A stretch of 37,861 nt of DNA from Rhodopila sp. (GCA_031291715.1 JARLIN010000412.1:1-37861), one strand, 5' to 3'; positions 26,005-33,373 are shown, counted from the first letter of the stretch. Numbers and translations are program-made. Notes: generated from the sequence alone by a model not told the origin.

Positions 26005-26294
26005 ATGGCCATGAGCTGCCAGGACATCATCGCCCGGTTCCGGCAGGCCGGAATGGCGCTACGGGCACGCGGCGCCAGCGCGTGCGGCGCAGTTTGGCTC
26101 ACGCACGGGGCGACGCGCAGGCCAACGGCGACACGGCCATCATCGATCCCGAAGCGCCTGTCACCGGTTAGGACTAAGTCGTCCTTAGGGACACCATCGC
26201 CAGCCTGTTCGGCGACCCGGTCAATATCGTCGATCGGGAGGACCTCAGTCTTACATGCGCCTGCCGCCGCGCCGATGTCATCGATGCCTCCTGA
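26005..26294 (+). pseudogene. MntA-like nucleotidyltransferase antitoxin remnant
   Basis: The first block, MSCQDIIARFRQAGMALRAR, fits the start of a minimal nucleotidyltransferase. The frame then shifts, and RRSLAHARGDAQANGDTAII with DPEAPVT follows, corresponding to the usual LFGSVARGDARPDSDIDLLV-type active-site block. Two stops (TAG 26169-26171 and another TAG or TAA-like codon soon after) break it, and the same frame resumes with RDTIASLFGDPVNIVDREDL, the family's C-terminal half. The G-S and D-x-D catalytic residues are damaged. At least one frameshift and two nonsense codons make it inactive. Confidence 0.72.
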
Positions 26295-26319
26295 CCCTCC
26301 AACCGATACACGCCACTGA

Positions 26320-26346
26320 CTGAAGGATATCATCTACGCCATCGAC
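26320..26346 (+). pseudogene. Possible HepT (HEPN toxin) 5' remnant
   Basis: LKDIIYAID is encoded here, which matches the start of HEPN-domain HepT toxins (typically RLRDILDAID). It lies 25 bases after the MntA-like remnant, where hepT is normally found. An in-frame stop precedes it, and nothing recognisable follows. The match is only nine residues, so this rests mostly on context. Confidence 0.35.
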
Positions 26347-26451
26347 CCGGCCCCAATCAGACGCTTTGCACCTTGATATTGGAGGGACCTCAGGCCGCCA
26401 TCTCCACGTGTCTACGGAAAAGTTCGTGCGCGTTCATTCTTTGGAAAGATT

Positions 26452-26481
26452 TACCACGGAGAACACGGTGGACCACGGAGG
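26452..26481. repeat. Left arm of the 30-bp inverted repeat enclosing the GxxExxY gene
   Basis: TACCACGGAGAACACGGTGG then ACCACGGAGG. The reverse complement of 26885-26914 matches it at 28 of 30 positions. It is itself built of CCACGGAG/ACACGG units, and one more ACCACGGAG follows at 26482-26490, next to the ribosome binding site. Confidence 0.85.
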
Positions 26482-26497
26482 ACCACGGAGATCAAAC

Positions 26498-26872
26498 ATG
26501 CTGCAACATCGGGACTTAACCGACCGCATCATCGGTCTGGCGATCGAGGTGCATCGAACCACTGGCCCCGGCCTTCTCGAATCCGTCTATACCGAATGCT
26601 TGTCCGACGAACTGGAACAAGCCGGCATTCCCTTCCAACGCGAGGTCATGGTCCCCGTCACGTACAAAGCCAAAACCCTCCCCCTCGGCTTCCGCGCCGA
26701 CAACCTGGTCGCGAACGCCGTTATCCTGGAAATCAAAGCCGTCGCCGCGTTGCTGCCGACGCACGATGCCCAAATCCTGACCTACCTCCGCATGAGCCGA
26801 ATCCGCGTCGGCCTACTAATGAATTTCCACGCCATCCGCCTGAGGGACGGACTGCGCCGTTTCATCGTCTGA
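26498..26872 (+). CDS. GxxExxY family protein (PD-(D/E)xK-type, DUF/PF13366-like)
   Basis: GxxExxY proteins are small, scattered in many genomes and of unknown function; they are placed in the PD-(D/E)xK nuclease superfamily. The 124-residue protein has the signature GPGLLESVY (GxxExxY at about 26-32), then PVTYKAKTLPLGFRADNLVA and VILEIKAVAAL, which supply the Asp and the ExK, and QILTYLRM. All core residues are present. ATG 26498 follows ACGGAGATCAAAC. The gene is exactly enclosed by an inverted repeat, an arrangement I recall for this family elsewhere, suggesting that the gene and its repeats spread together. Confidence 0.9.
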   Translation: MLQHRDLTDRIIGLAIEVHRTTGPGLLESVYTECLSDELEQAGIPFQREVMVPVTYKAKTLPLGFRADNLVANAVILEIKAVAALLPTHDAQILTYLRMSRIRVGLLMNFHAIRLRDGLRRFIV

Positions 26873-26884
26873 CCCGTTAACACC

Positions 26885-26914
26885 CCTCCGTGGTGCTCCG
26901 TGTTCTCCGTGGTA
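26885..26914. repeat. Right arm of the inverted repeat enclosing the GxxExxY gene
   Basis: CCTCCGTGGTGCTCCGTGTT then CTCCGTGGTA. Inverted match to 26452-26481, 28 of 30. It starts 12 bases after the GxxExxY stop. Transcribed, the two arms could pair around the whole gene. Confidence 0.85.
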
Positions 26915-27066
26915 AAACCGGTAGACGAACCCCACACCGCCGCCCCGCCCGTCCCACCGGCCCATGCAGCGCCCAGGTTCGCCCAGCAAGCCAAATACCG
27001 CCGCCGCATCCCAACGGAACGCACCCCTTCCCGCCGACACCATTAAGAGAAAATATACTTGCAATC

Positions 27067-27084
27067 GTAGGTTTAATAGCCTAC
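27067..27084. promoter_or_regulatory. AT-rich upstream region with GTAGG-N8-CCTAC dyad
   Basis: In an otherwise GC-rich setting, 27044-27090 is AT-rich (AAGAGAAAATATACTTGCAA and on) and contains the inverted repeat GTAGG-TTTAATAG-CCTAC. It lies 48 bases before the start of the conserved hypothetical at 27132, where a promoter or operator would be expected. Confidence 0.35.
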
Positions 27085-27131
27085 TAACCCCAGAACATAA
27101 ACCGAACGCCCTGCCCCCGAGGCCCAGCACC

Positions 27132-27746
27132 ATGTCCCTCCCGACCACCATCCCCCAAGCCATCCTGGACACAGTCCTCGGCCGCCTCGCCCTCCTTTTC
27201 CTCACCGGTGCCGCCGGCGACCCGACCGTCGCGCGCCACGCCGCCAGCCAGATGCTAGCCGCGTACAATGTCGAAACCGAGGAAGAACTCCGCCTCGCCG
27301 CCGAAATCATCTGCTTCGGCTTCCACACCCTCGAAGCCCTCAGCTACGCCTCCGACCCCGATCTGTCGTTGAACAAAATATGCCGCCTCCGCGGCAGCGC
27401 CGTCAGCCTCAGCCGAGAGTCCCACAAAGCCCAGCGCAAACTGGACCAGCTTCAGCGCCAACGCCGCGCCGGCACCCCGACGCAACCCGAAACCCCAGCC
27501 CCGCAACCCGAACCCACCCCAGCCCGCCCCAGGATCGACAACGCACTTGGCCTCATCGAAGCCGAGCGGCCGGCGAAGCAGATCATCGGCAAAGACGGCG
27601 GCAAAAGCTGGTCGCAATCGTTTCAGAAGCGCCAGACCGCCAGGCGCATCGCTGAAAACCTGAAGAAAAACCAGGCCCAGCACGCCAGCGAAACCGCCCA
27701 CCTCCACGCGGCGGCCAGCACTCAAGTCAGCCGGCCAGCAGCGTAG
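27132..27746 (+). CDS. Conserved hypothetical protein of Acetobacteraceae type
   Basis: Function unknown. From ATG 27132 (GAGG just upstream) the protein has 204 residues. It opens MSLPTTIPQAILDTVLGRLA, continues with a helical domain (LLFLTGAAGDPTVARHAASQ, then EELRLAAEIICFGFHTLEAL), and has LRGSAVSLSRESHKAQRKLD near residue 90. A Pro/Gln/Thr-rich linker (about 115-140) precedes a basic helical tail with SWSQSFQKRQTARRIAENLK. I recall close relatives in several Acetobacteraceae genomes, often in many copies next to repeats, but no function. The basic tail suggests nucleic-acid contact; that is speculation. Confidence 0.75.
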   Translation: MSLPTTIPQAILDTVLGRLALLFLTGAAGDPTVARHAASQMLAAYNVETEEELRLAAEIICFGFHTLEALSYASDPDLSLNKICRLRGSAVSLSRESHKAQRKLDQLQRQRRAGTPTQPETPAPQPEPTPARPRIDNALGLIEAERPAKQIIGKDGGKSWSQSFQKRQTARRIAENLKKNQAQHASETAHLHAAASTQVSRPAA

Positions 27747-28069
27747 AACTCGAAGTTGAACGCGGTTTTCAGCGCCAGGCGCGGCTTATGCCAAGCGGCG
27801 GAAAGATTAACCCACCGGCACTCCCCGCCGTCATGGCCCGACGACGGCCCGGGTCAACTGATCCAGCACCGTGCCGTGGCAGATGGCCCGGGCTGTCGCC
27901 GGGCCACGACGAGGATAGAGGGGCGGCGCCTCCTATGGGCATCGGGGGCAACATCAAGCCCCACTCAGCAGTCGGGACCCACCGTCTCGCGCTGGACGTA
28001 ACCACCGCCACCATAGCCCTTCCGCCCCAGCCCATCTAAGCTGTCCGGTGCCTCTGAGGAGCCTCCACC
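27747..28069. other. Non-coding gap with one REP hairpin
   Basis: 323 bases without a credible gene. The hairpin at 27884-27906 is listed separately. The remainder is GC-rich with no recognisable element; GAGGAG at about 28056 is the ribosome binding site of the next gene. Confidence 0.6.
27884..27906. repeat. REP-like hairpin, copy 1
   Basis: TGGCCCGG (27884-27891) and CCGGGCCA (27899-27906) form a perfect 8-bp stem with a GCTGTCG loop. GCAGATGGCCCGG before it and CCGGGCCACGACG around the second arm are shared with copy 2 at 36911-36934. Confidence 0.7.
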
Positions 28070-29029
28070 GTGCGAAACCTCCCCCGCCTGCTGCTCTGGA
28101 CCGACTCTCCCGGCCCCTACATTGACGCCATCGCCAAGGCCGGTCTGGCCGACCGCGTGACGATCGACACGCTGGGCCGCAAGGACAAACCCTCCGACGC
28201 CCAGCGCCTGGAGACTCACGTCCTCCTCGCCGCCGGGGTCCCGCCCGGCCTGCTGCCGACCATGCCGAACCTAAAATGGGCGCAATCGCTCACCGCCGGG
28301 GTGGAGGGCTGGCTCGCCCTGCCCGACCTGCCGCCCGGCCTGACGCTGACCTGCGCCCGCGGCACGCACCGCGAGTCCATGCCGGAAAACATCCTCGGGG
28401 CGCTGTTCCACATCACGAAACCCTACGCCGCGATCGTGGAGGACCAGAAGCAAAGCCTCTGGCGCCACCGGGTCGCCACCCCGCTCAACGGCAAGACGCT
28501 CGGCATCCTCGGCCTGGGCGCCATCGGGCAGGAGGTCGCGCGCCTCGCCACCGCACTCGGCATGCGCGTCATCGGCACGAAGCGCCGTCCCACCCCCCTG
28601 CCCGGTCTCGCCGAGGTTCTCCCGCCCGAGCGGACCAACGAGGCCCTGGCACAATCCGACTTCGTCCTGCTGCTGCTGCCCGCCACGCCCGAGACGGATA
28701 ATTTCATCGACGCCGAACGCCTGGCGCAGATGAAGCCGGGGGCGTGGCTGCTAAATTTCGGCCGGGGCCATCTGATCAAGGACGACGACCTGATCGCTGC
28801 GGTGAAGGCCAGGACGATCACCGGCGCCATCCTTGACGTGTTCCGCCAGGAACCGCTCCCGAAGGAGCACAAGTTCTGGACCTCCGAGGGTATCACCGTT
28901 CTGCCCCATATCGGCGGCCCGCATCCCCAGCGCGACAGCATCGTCGCACGGTTGTTCGTCGAGAACCTGGGACGGTTCCTGGAAGGCCAGCCGATGAAGG
29001 AAGTCGTGGACCGCGCCGCCGGCTATTGA
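28070..29029 (+). CDS. D-2-hydroxyacid dehydrogenase (glyoxylate/hydroxypyruvate reductase-like)
   Basis: This is an NAD(P)H-dependent 2-hydroxyacid dehydrogenase of 319 residues. The Rossmann motif is GILGLGAIGQE (about 143-153). The catalytic residues appear as the Arg in NFGRGHLIKDDDL (about 227), the Glu in FRQEPLP (about 256) and the His in LPHIGGPHPQRD (about 278). The preference between glyoxylate, hydroxypyruvate and phenylpyruvate cannot be read. The start is GTG 28070, preceded by GAGGAG at 28056-28061; no better ATG exists. The next gene begins 81 bases later on the same strand. Confidence 0.92.
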   Translation: MRNLPRLLLWTDSPGPYIDAIAKAGLADRVTIDTLGRKDKPSDAQRLETHVLLAAGVPPGLLPTMPNLKWAQSLTAGVEGWLALPDLPPGLTLTCARGTHRESMPENILGALFHITKPYAAIVEDQKQSLWRHRVATPLNGKTLGILGLGAIGQEVARLATALGMRVIGTKRRPTPLPGLAEVLPPERTNEALAQSDFVLLLLPATPETDNFIDAERLAQMKPGAWLLNFGRGHLIKDDDLIAAVKARTITGAILDVFRQEPLPKEHKFWTSEGITVLPHIGGPHPQRDSIVARLFVENLGRFLEGQPMKEVVDRAAGY

Positions 29030-29109
29030 CCGCGATCGGCTTGGGCAACGCGCGCTTCCAAGGGTCCAAGGAAGCGCGCAAACTACGCCATGAGAGAAAG
29101 GAGGCCGGC

Positions 29110-29415
29110 ATGACCAGCAACGCACCCGCCCATGATTTCCTGCTGCCGCGCCTGACCGCGCTGGTCGATGAAGCGGTGGCGAACGGCATCGCCCGAGAGG
29201 TCGCGGTGGCGGTGCTGATCGATCTGGTTACCTCGCCCCGGTTCGATACCGCCGCACCTGATCCAAGGGATGATTCAGCACCTCATCCGCTTTGGGACCG
29301 CGGCCCGGACAGCGTGGTGCTGGTCAGCGGTATGAGCCCCAAGGGACCGCCCGCTTTAGACGCGCAGGATGAGGCCGATTTTATCAAGCCTATCCCTTTG
29401 TTCGGGCCTTCGTAG
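29110..29415 (+). CDS. Small conserved hypothetical protein, 101 aa
   Basis: I do not recognise a family. ATG 29110 follows AAAGGAGG, a strong ribosome binding site, which supports the gene. The first half (FLLPRLTALVDEAVANGIAR, then EVAVAVLIDLVTSP) is two amphipathic helices. The second half is Pro/Asp-rich and likely disordered, ending IPLFGPS. No signal peptide or membrane segment. It may be co-transcribed with the hydroxyacid dehydrogenase. Confidence 0.7.
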   Translation: MTSNAPAHDFLLPRLTALVDEAVANGIAREVAVAVLIDLVTSPRFDTAAPDPRDDSAPHPLWDRGPDSVVLVSGMSPKGPPALDAQDEADFIKPIPLFGPS

Positions 29416-29540
29416 GAGGGACTTCTCTGTTTCGCGCATAAATCTAATACGCAAAACGTTCATTATCATTCCTTAATGCCGGGTCCATCTGACGCCCATC
29501 GAAGCCGGACATTCCGCCCGACACAAGATGGAGTACTTCG

Positions 29541-29672
29541 ATGAAGACCTGGATCTTAGTAGCGCTGGCCGCGATCAGCCTGGGTGCCGGCGTTGCCAAC
29601 GCCCAGCCGGAGACGAACGGCGGGCAACAGCAGGGCAACAATTACAACTGGACGGCGGGCGGCGGCGGCTAA
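29541..29672 (+). CDS. Small secreted Gly-rich peptide, 43 aa
   Basis: A complete small gene: MKTWILVALAAISLGAGVAN is followed by AQ and a mature part of about 21 residues, PETNGGQQQGNNYNWTAGGG plus a final Gly. The N-terminus is a textbook signal peptide (Lys, hydrophobic core, ANA|Q cleavage site), so it should be exported to the periplasm or medium. The mature peptide is Gln/Asn/Gly-rich with one aromatic pair NYNW. It is followed by a good intrinsic terminator at 29702-29725. A second copy of the mature part with its own terminator occurs at 31872-31925 on the other strand, which shows the peptide frame is conserved. I know no function. Confidence 0.72.
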   Translation: MKTWILVALAAISLGAGVANAQPETNGGQQQGNNYNWTAGGGG

Positions 29673-29701
29673 ACCCCTCCCGCTTTCATCGAGAGCAGAC
29701 G

Positions 29702-29725
29702 AAGGCCGGCGTCACGCCGGCTTTT
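29702..29725 (+). terminator. Intrinsic terminator of the small secreted peptide gene
   Basis: GCCGGCG (29705-29711) pairs with CGCCGGC (29715-29721), extended by AAG against TTT, and a T-run follows. It is 30 bases after the peptide stop and probably also serves the convergent gene ending at 29744. TTTTCGCTGTCTGG after it is nearly repeated after the terminator of the second peptide copy. Confidence 0.8.
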
Positions 29726-29743
29726 CGCTGTCTGGGCCAGCCT

Positions 29744-29983
29744 TCAAGGAATCACGTCGGCGTCGGGCCGGTCGAGCGCTTCAGATAATTCCGTGCGCCA
29801 CCTGCCGGTCTCATCCTGATATTCGATATGCGTCGTGTCGCCCGGAACATGCTGCTCCGCGGCGACTCTCCTTGCCGCCGCCAATGCGGCCGCCTTGTTG
29901 AGGAACGGTTCCGAGAAAACGTCGTTGAGCTTGTATGCCCAGCCACCGTCGTGCTCGACGATCCGGTAGTGAATTTTGGCCAT
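29744..29983 (-). CDS. DUF2188-like protein, 79 aa
   Basis: Small cytosolic protein of unknown function. MAKIHYRIVEHDGGWAYKLN opens it, followed by VFSEPFLNKAAALAAARRVA; this strand-strand-helix pattern with HDGGWAY and SExFxxxxxAxxAA is the DUF2188-type repeat found in many alphaproteobacteria. ATG 29983 is preceded by AGAGGTG. Longer in-frame extensions upstream run into the promoter of the divergent methyltransferase. Confidence 0.8.
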   Translation of the reverse strand: MAKIHYRIVEHDGGWAYKLNDVFSEPFLNKAAALAAARRVAAEQHVPGDTTHIEYQDETGRWRTELSEALDRPDADVIP

Positions 29984-30108
29984 GACACCTCTCGCGCCGC
30001 GTGCGGAGTCAGAATAGCACGCGCACGCGCCGTGTACAAGGTGCGTTCCAGACGACACGGCCGAGGGCTTGTGCCAGGATGGAAGCGGTTCAGCCCCGGA
30101 GGCACGCC

Positions 30109-30978
30109 ATGCCCGACCCAACATCCGCCGACGTCCAGGATAACGCCGCCCAGATCGCCTATTGGAACGACAAGGCCGCGGTGACCTGGACCGCGTTCCA
30201 GGAGCGGCTTGACACCCTGTTCGAACCGATCACCGCTCTGGCGATCGACGCCGCTGCGCCCGCCCCTGGAGAGCATGTGATCGACATCGGCTGCGGCTGC
30301 GGCGCGACCGTGCTGGCCTTGGCATCCCGTATCGGGCCGACCGGCCGGGTCGTGGGCCTGGACGTCTCCGAGCCCATGTCGGCCCGGGCACGGGAACGGA
30401 TCGAAGCGGCGGGCCTGACGAACGCCCAGGTCATCTTGTCCGACGCCGCAACCCACGTCTTCCCGTCCAAGGACGCGGATCTGCTGTTCTCCCGCTTCGG
30501 TGTCATGTTCTTCGCTGATCCGGTCGCCGCCTTCGCCAACCTGCGCCAGTCGATGCGTCCCGGCGGACGCCTGCTATGCGCGGCCTGGCGTTCGCTGGCG
30601 GACAATCCCTGGTTCGATGTCCCGCTGCAGGCCGCGCGCCCCCTGCTGCCGCCGCAACCGCCCATCGGCCCGGACGAACCAGGCCCCTTCGCCTTCGCCA
30701 ATGCCGATCGTACGCGCCGCATCCTGACGCAAGGCGGCTGGCGTGATGCGACGCTGACACGACACGACGTTCCGATGCATTTCGCCGACGCCGGGCACAT
30801 TGATCAGGCGGCCGAATTCGCGACCCGTGTCGGCATGCTGGCGCGCATCCTGGCCGACGCCGATCCCGATGTGCGGTCACGGGCCCGGCAGGCCGTCGCG
30901 GAGGCGCTGAAGGCTTACGACGGCCCGGACGGCATCACCTTGTCCGGCTCGATCTGGCTGCTGTCGGCGCGCGCGTAG
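30109..30978 (+). CDS. Class I SAM-dependent methyltransferase
   Basis: Cytosolic methyltransferase of 289 residues with unknown acceptor. SAM motif I is VIDIGCGCGATVLALA (about 47-62), motif II is VVGLDVSEPM, an acidic/ASD motif lies in ILSDAATHVFP, and RFGVMFFADPVAAFANLRQS with MRPGGRLL forms motifs IV to VI. The C-terminal part (about 195-289) resembles the cap region of UbiE/Methyltransf_25-type enzymes. I use ATG 30109, just after CCGGAGGCACGCC; the longer open frame from 30001 overlaps the promoter of the divergent DUF2188 gene. Confidence 0.9.
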   Translation: MPDPTSADVQDNAAQIAYWNDKAAVTWTAFQERLDTLFEPITALAIDAAAPAPGEHVIDIGCGCGATVLALASRIGPTGRVVGLDVSEPMSARARERIEAAGLTNAQVILSDAATHVFPSKDADLLFSRFGVMFFADPVAAFANLRQSMRPGGRLLCAAWRSLADNPWFDVPLQAARPLLPPQPPIGPDEPGPFAFANADRTRRILTQGGWRDATLTRHDVPMHFADAGHIDQAAEFATRVGMLARILADADPDVRSRARQAVAEALKAYDGPDGITLSGSIWLLSARA

Positions 30979-30979
30979 A

Positions 30980-31009
30980 GCATGATCGCACGAAGCCATG
31001 CGATCATGC
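30980..31009. terminator. Hairpin between convergent methyltransferase and response regulator genes
   Basis: GCATGATCGCA (30980-30990) and TGCGATCATGC (30999-31009) form a perfect 11-bp stem with an 8-base loop. It begins two bases after the methyltransferase stop. No T-run is seen on either strand, so it may stabilise 3' ends, or be a dispersed palindrome, instead of terminating on its own. Confidence 0.5.
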
Positions 31010-31019
31010 GCTGGCGAGA

Positions 31020-31724
31020 TCAAGGCGCCGTGGGGTCAAGCCGGTACCCGCCAGGCGCCGTCATCAATATGCGGCAATTGGACGGATCGTTCTCGATCTT
31101 CTGCCGCAAGCGATAGACATGCGTCTCCAGCGTGTGAGTCGTTACACCGGCGTTGTAGCCCCAGACTTCGTCCAGAAGGACCTGGCGCGAAATCACACGG
31201 TTGGCATGCCGATAGAGGAACTTGAGGATATCGACTTCCTTGGCAGTTAGACGAATGCGCTGCTTTTTGTCAGGGCCGATCAATATTTTCGCCGCGGGAC
31301 GGAATGTATAGGGTCCGATCGTGAAGACCGCGTCCTCGCTGGTGTCGAACAGCCGAAGTTGCGCCTGCAGACGGGCGAGCAGTTCGTTCACACGAAACGG
31401 TTTGGCGATATAATCGTTCGCACCCGCGCCCAGGCCGCTCACGACATCGTCTTCGCCCGTCGCGCCTGTGAGCATGATGATGGGCATGGTGTGCCCCTGC
31501 CGGCGGACCCGCGCGCAGAAATCGCGGCCGTCGCCGTCTGGCAGATTGATGTCCAGAATGATCGAATCGAACCGTGCTTCCGCCGCGCCCAGATACCGGT
31601 TCGCTTCGTCCAGCGTAGCCGCCTCGATCGACTGGAAGACGCCACTGGACGCAACCTGGTCTGCCAGAACCTGCCGGAGCGCATCGTCATCCTCGACGAT
31701 CAGAATAGGTCTCCCAGCCGACAT
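31020..31724 (-). CDS. OmpR/PhoB-family response regulator (orphan)
   Basis: Two-component DNA-binding regulator of 234 residues. The receiver (1-120) has the acidic pair in IVEDDDAL, the phospho-acceptor Asp in IILDINLPDGDG (about 56), Thr in IMLTGATG and Lys in IAKPFR. The winged-helix effector (about 135-232) contains LTAKEVDILKFLYRHANRVI and THTLETHVYRLRQKIEND. No histidine kinase is adjacent, so its partner and stimulus are unknown. The final block MTAPGGYRLD is the standard wing. Its start, ATG 31724, begins MSAGRPILIVEDD. Confidence 0.95.
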   Translation of the reverse strand: MSAGRPILIVEDDDALRQVLADQVASSGVFQSIEAATLDEANRYLGAAEARFDSIILDINLPDGDGRDFCARVRRQGHTMPIIMLTGATGEDDVVSGLGAGANDYIAKPFRVNELLARLQAQLRLFDTSEDAVFTIGPYTFRPAAKILIGPDKKQRIRLTAKEVDILKFLYRHANRVISRQVLLDEVWGYNAGVTTHTLETHVYRLRQKIENDPSNCRILMTAPGGYRLDPTAP

Positions 31725-31820
31725 GATTTGATTCCCTCGCGAATGAAGAGCGAAGTCGTCCGCCTATCGGATTAGGTATTTTTCCGCAAAGAACGTTTCT
31801 GTGATCGAGTGCCAGACAGC

Positions 31821-31849
31821 AAAAAGGCCGGGACGAACCCGGCCTTTTG
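31821..31849 (-). terminator. Intrinsic terminator of the second secreted-peptide copy
   Basis: AAAAGGCCGGG (31822-31832) pairs with CCCGGCCTTTT (31838-31848) around ACGAA. Read on the minus strand it ends in TTTTT and follows the peptide stop at 31872. GCTGTCTGGCA after it echoes the sequence after the 29702-29725 terminator. It could act in both directions. Confidence 0.8.
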
Positions 31850-31871
31850 CGATAGCCGCCAGGGGCGCGGA

Positions 31872-31925
31872 TTAGCCGCCGCCGCCAGCCATCCAGTTGT
31901 AATTGTTGCCATTCTGCTGCGGGGT
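31872..31925 (-). pseudogene. Second copy of the small secreted peptide, signal sequence lost
   Basis: The minus strand encodes TPQQNGNNYNWMAGGGG and a stop, which matches the mature end of the 29541-29672 peptide (QQQGNNYNWTAGGGG). The DNA of the last 37 bases agrees at about 34 positions. No signal peptide precedes it: from 31926 on, the sequence belongs to an OsmC-family gene read on the other strand. The break is exactly at the junction of the two, so a deletion or recombination removed the 5' part of both genes. Confidence 0.7.
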
Positions 31926-31927
31926 GC

Positions 31928-32167
31928 TGCGCCAAGGCCGGCATCTCTGTCATCAGCTACGGGGACGACGCCGAAGCCACGATGGCCGAAGACCGCGACG
32001 GCACCGGCCGGTTCGTGCATGCCGTCCCCCGGCCGAAGATCGCCATACAGGCCGGCGGCGACATCGAACGCGCGTACCGCTTGCATCACGAGGCGCACGC
32101 CTATTGTTTCATCGCCAACTCAGTGAATTTCCCGATCACCTGCGAGCCGACCGTCACGGCCGTTTGA
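31928..32167 (+). pseudogene. OsmC-family protein, C-terminal fragment
   Basis: The frame reads CAKAGISVISYGDDAEATMA and later RLHHEAHAYCFIANSVNFPI, ending EPTVTAV. This matches the last 75 or so residues of OsmC/Ohr-like peroxide-reducing proteins, including the resolving Cys in the AHxxCFIANSV block. The N-terminal half with the peroxidatic Cys is absent, replaced at 31925/31926 by the reversed peptide gene, so it is not functional as a peroxidase. Its 3' end overlaps the convergent MFS gene by 48 bases. Confidence 0.72.
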
Positions 32168-33373
32168 AGCTGTCTCCGGCATCGCCAGCGCCAGCCCCGC
32201 CAGCGCTACCGACGCCATCACCGCGGCGCCAACGAACGCAGCCGCATAACCCAGCCGATCGACCACCACGCCGGCCGCCAAGCCGCTCATTGACGCGCCC
32301 ACCCCCTGCGCCGTTGCGACCGCCCCTTGAGCGACGTTGAAACGACCGGTGCCTCGCATCAGGTCGGCGATCACCAGGGGCGTGATCGCGCCGAAGATCC
32401 CCGCCCCGACCCCATCCAGAAGCTGCACGCCGATCAGCCAAGCGGTGTTGTCCGACAGCGTGTAGAGCAGCGCCCGAACCGGCAGTATCCCGAACCCCAG
32501 CAGCAGGATCGGCTTACGCCCGATCCGGTCGGCATACGCCCCCACGGCCAGCGCGATCGGCAGCATGATCAGTTGCGCCGCGATGATGCAGGCGGACATC
32601 ATGGCCGTCGCCAGATCATGGTGTGCGCTTGCCAGCTTCTGCCCGACCAGTGGCAGCAACGGCGCGTTGGCGAAATGAAACAGCAGCGCGCACATCGCAT
32701 AGACCAGCAGCGGCCGGCATGTCAGCAGCACGCCCCGGCCGGCGGCGCGGCCTCCGTCGTCCGGCATATCCCCGCCCCTCGCCCGGTCATGGTCGATCGC
32801 GTTCCCTGGGATCGACAGTGTCGCCACCGTCGCCAGCACGGCGAACACCGGCACCAGCAGGAACACCGCGCGCTGCGAGAAAAGCCAACCGACCCCACCG
32901 GCCGCCGCAGCGATCGCCACGTTGCCGGCGTGGTCGAACGCCGAGTTGCGTCCAAGCCGCCGCGCCAGCGCCTCCCGCTTATAGAGCCCCAACGTCAGCG
33001 CGGCGACCGCCGGCCCGAACACGTCGCCCACCAGCGCGATCACCGTGTTGGCGGCCAACACCGGCCAGAAACGCGGGAAGGCGTAGATCGCCACCGCTCC
33101 CACGGCCAGCAGCGCCAAAGCGGCCACGATCAGCGCGCGCTTGGCGCGGGTGGCGTCGATAGCCGCGCCGACCGGGGTTTGCACGACCAGGCTCAACAGG
33201 CCGCTGACCGTGGTGACCATGCCGACAGCGGACTGGCTCCAATGCTCCTGAGTGATAAGGAAGACGTTCAGATAGGGGCCAAGCGCCCCGCGGACGTCGG
33301 CGAGGAGGAAGTTGAGGGCGTCGAGGGTAAACGGGCGAAACAACGTTACCGCATCGCGGTGAAACAGCCGCAT
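32120..33373 (-). CDS. Major facilitator superfamily transporter
   Basis: Inner-membrane transporter of 417 residues with about 12 membrane helices. The first half starts MRLFHRDAVTLFRPFTLDAL and has QTPVGAAIDATRAKRALIVA, corresponding to the MFS loop 2-3 signature; a second GAYADRIGRKPILLLGFGIL lies in the matching loop of the second half. Relatives are annotated as putative drug or sugar exporters; the substrate is unknown. I use ATG 33373; the open frame continues to 33775, but that stretch has no membrane or domain signal. Its C-terminus overlaps the OsmC fragment. Confidence 0.88.
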   Translation of the reverse strand: MRLFHRDAVTLFRPFTLDALNFLLADVRGALGPYLNVFLITQEHWSQSAVGMVTTVSGLLSLVVQTPVGAAIDATRAKRALIVAALALLAVGAVAIYAFPRFWPVLAANTVIALVGDVFGPAVAALTLGLYKREALARRLGRNSAFDHAGNVAIAAAAGGVGWLFSQRAVFLLVPVFAVLATVATLSIPGNAIDHDRARGGDMPDDGGRAAGRGVLLTCRPLLVYAMCALLFHFANAPLLPLVGQKLASAHHDLATAMMSACIIAAQLIMLPIALAVGAYADRIGRKPILLLGFGILPVRALLYTLSDNTAWLIGVQLLDGVGAGIFGAITPLVIADLMRGTGRFNVAQGAVATAQGVGASMSGLAAGVVVDRLGYAAAFVGAAVMASVALAGLALAMPETASNGRDGRLAGDREIH

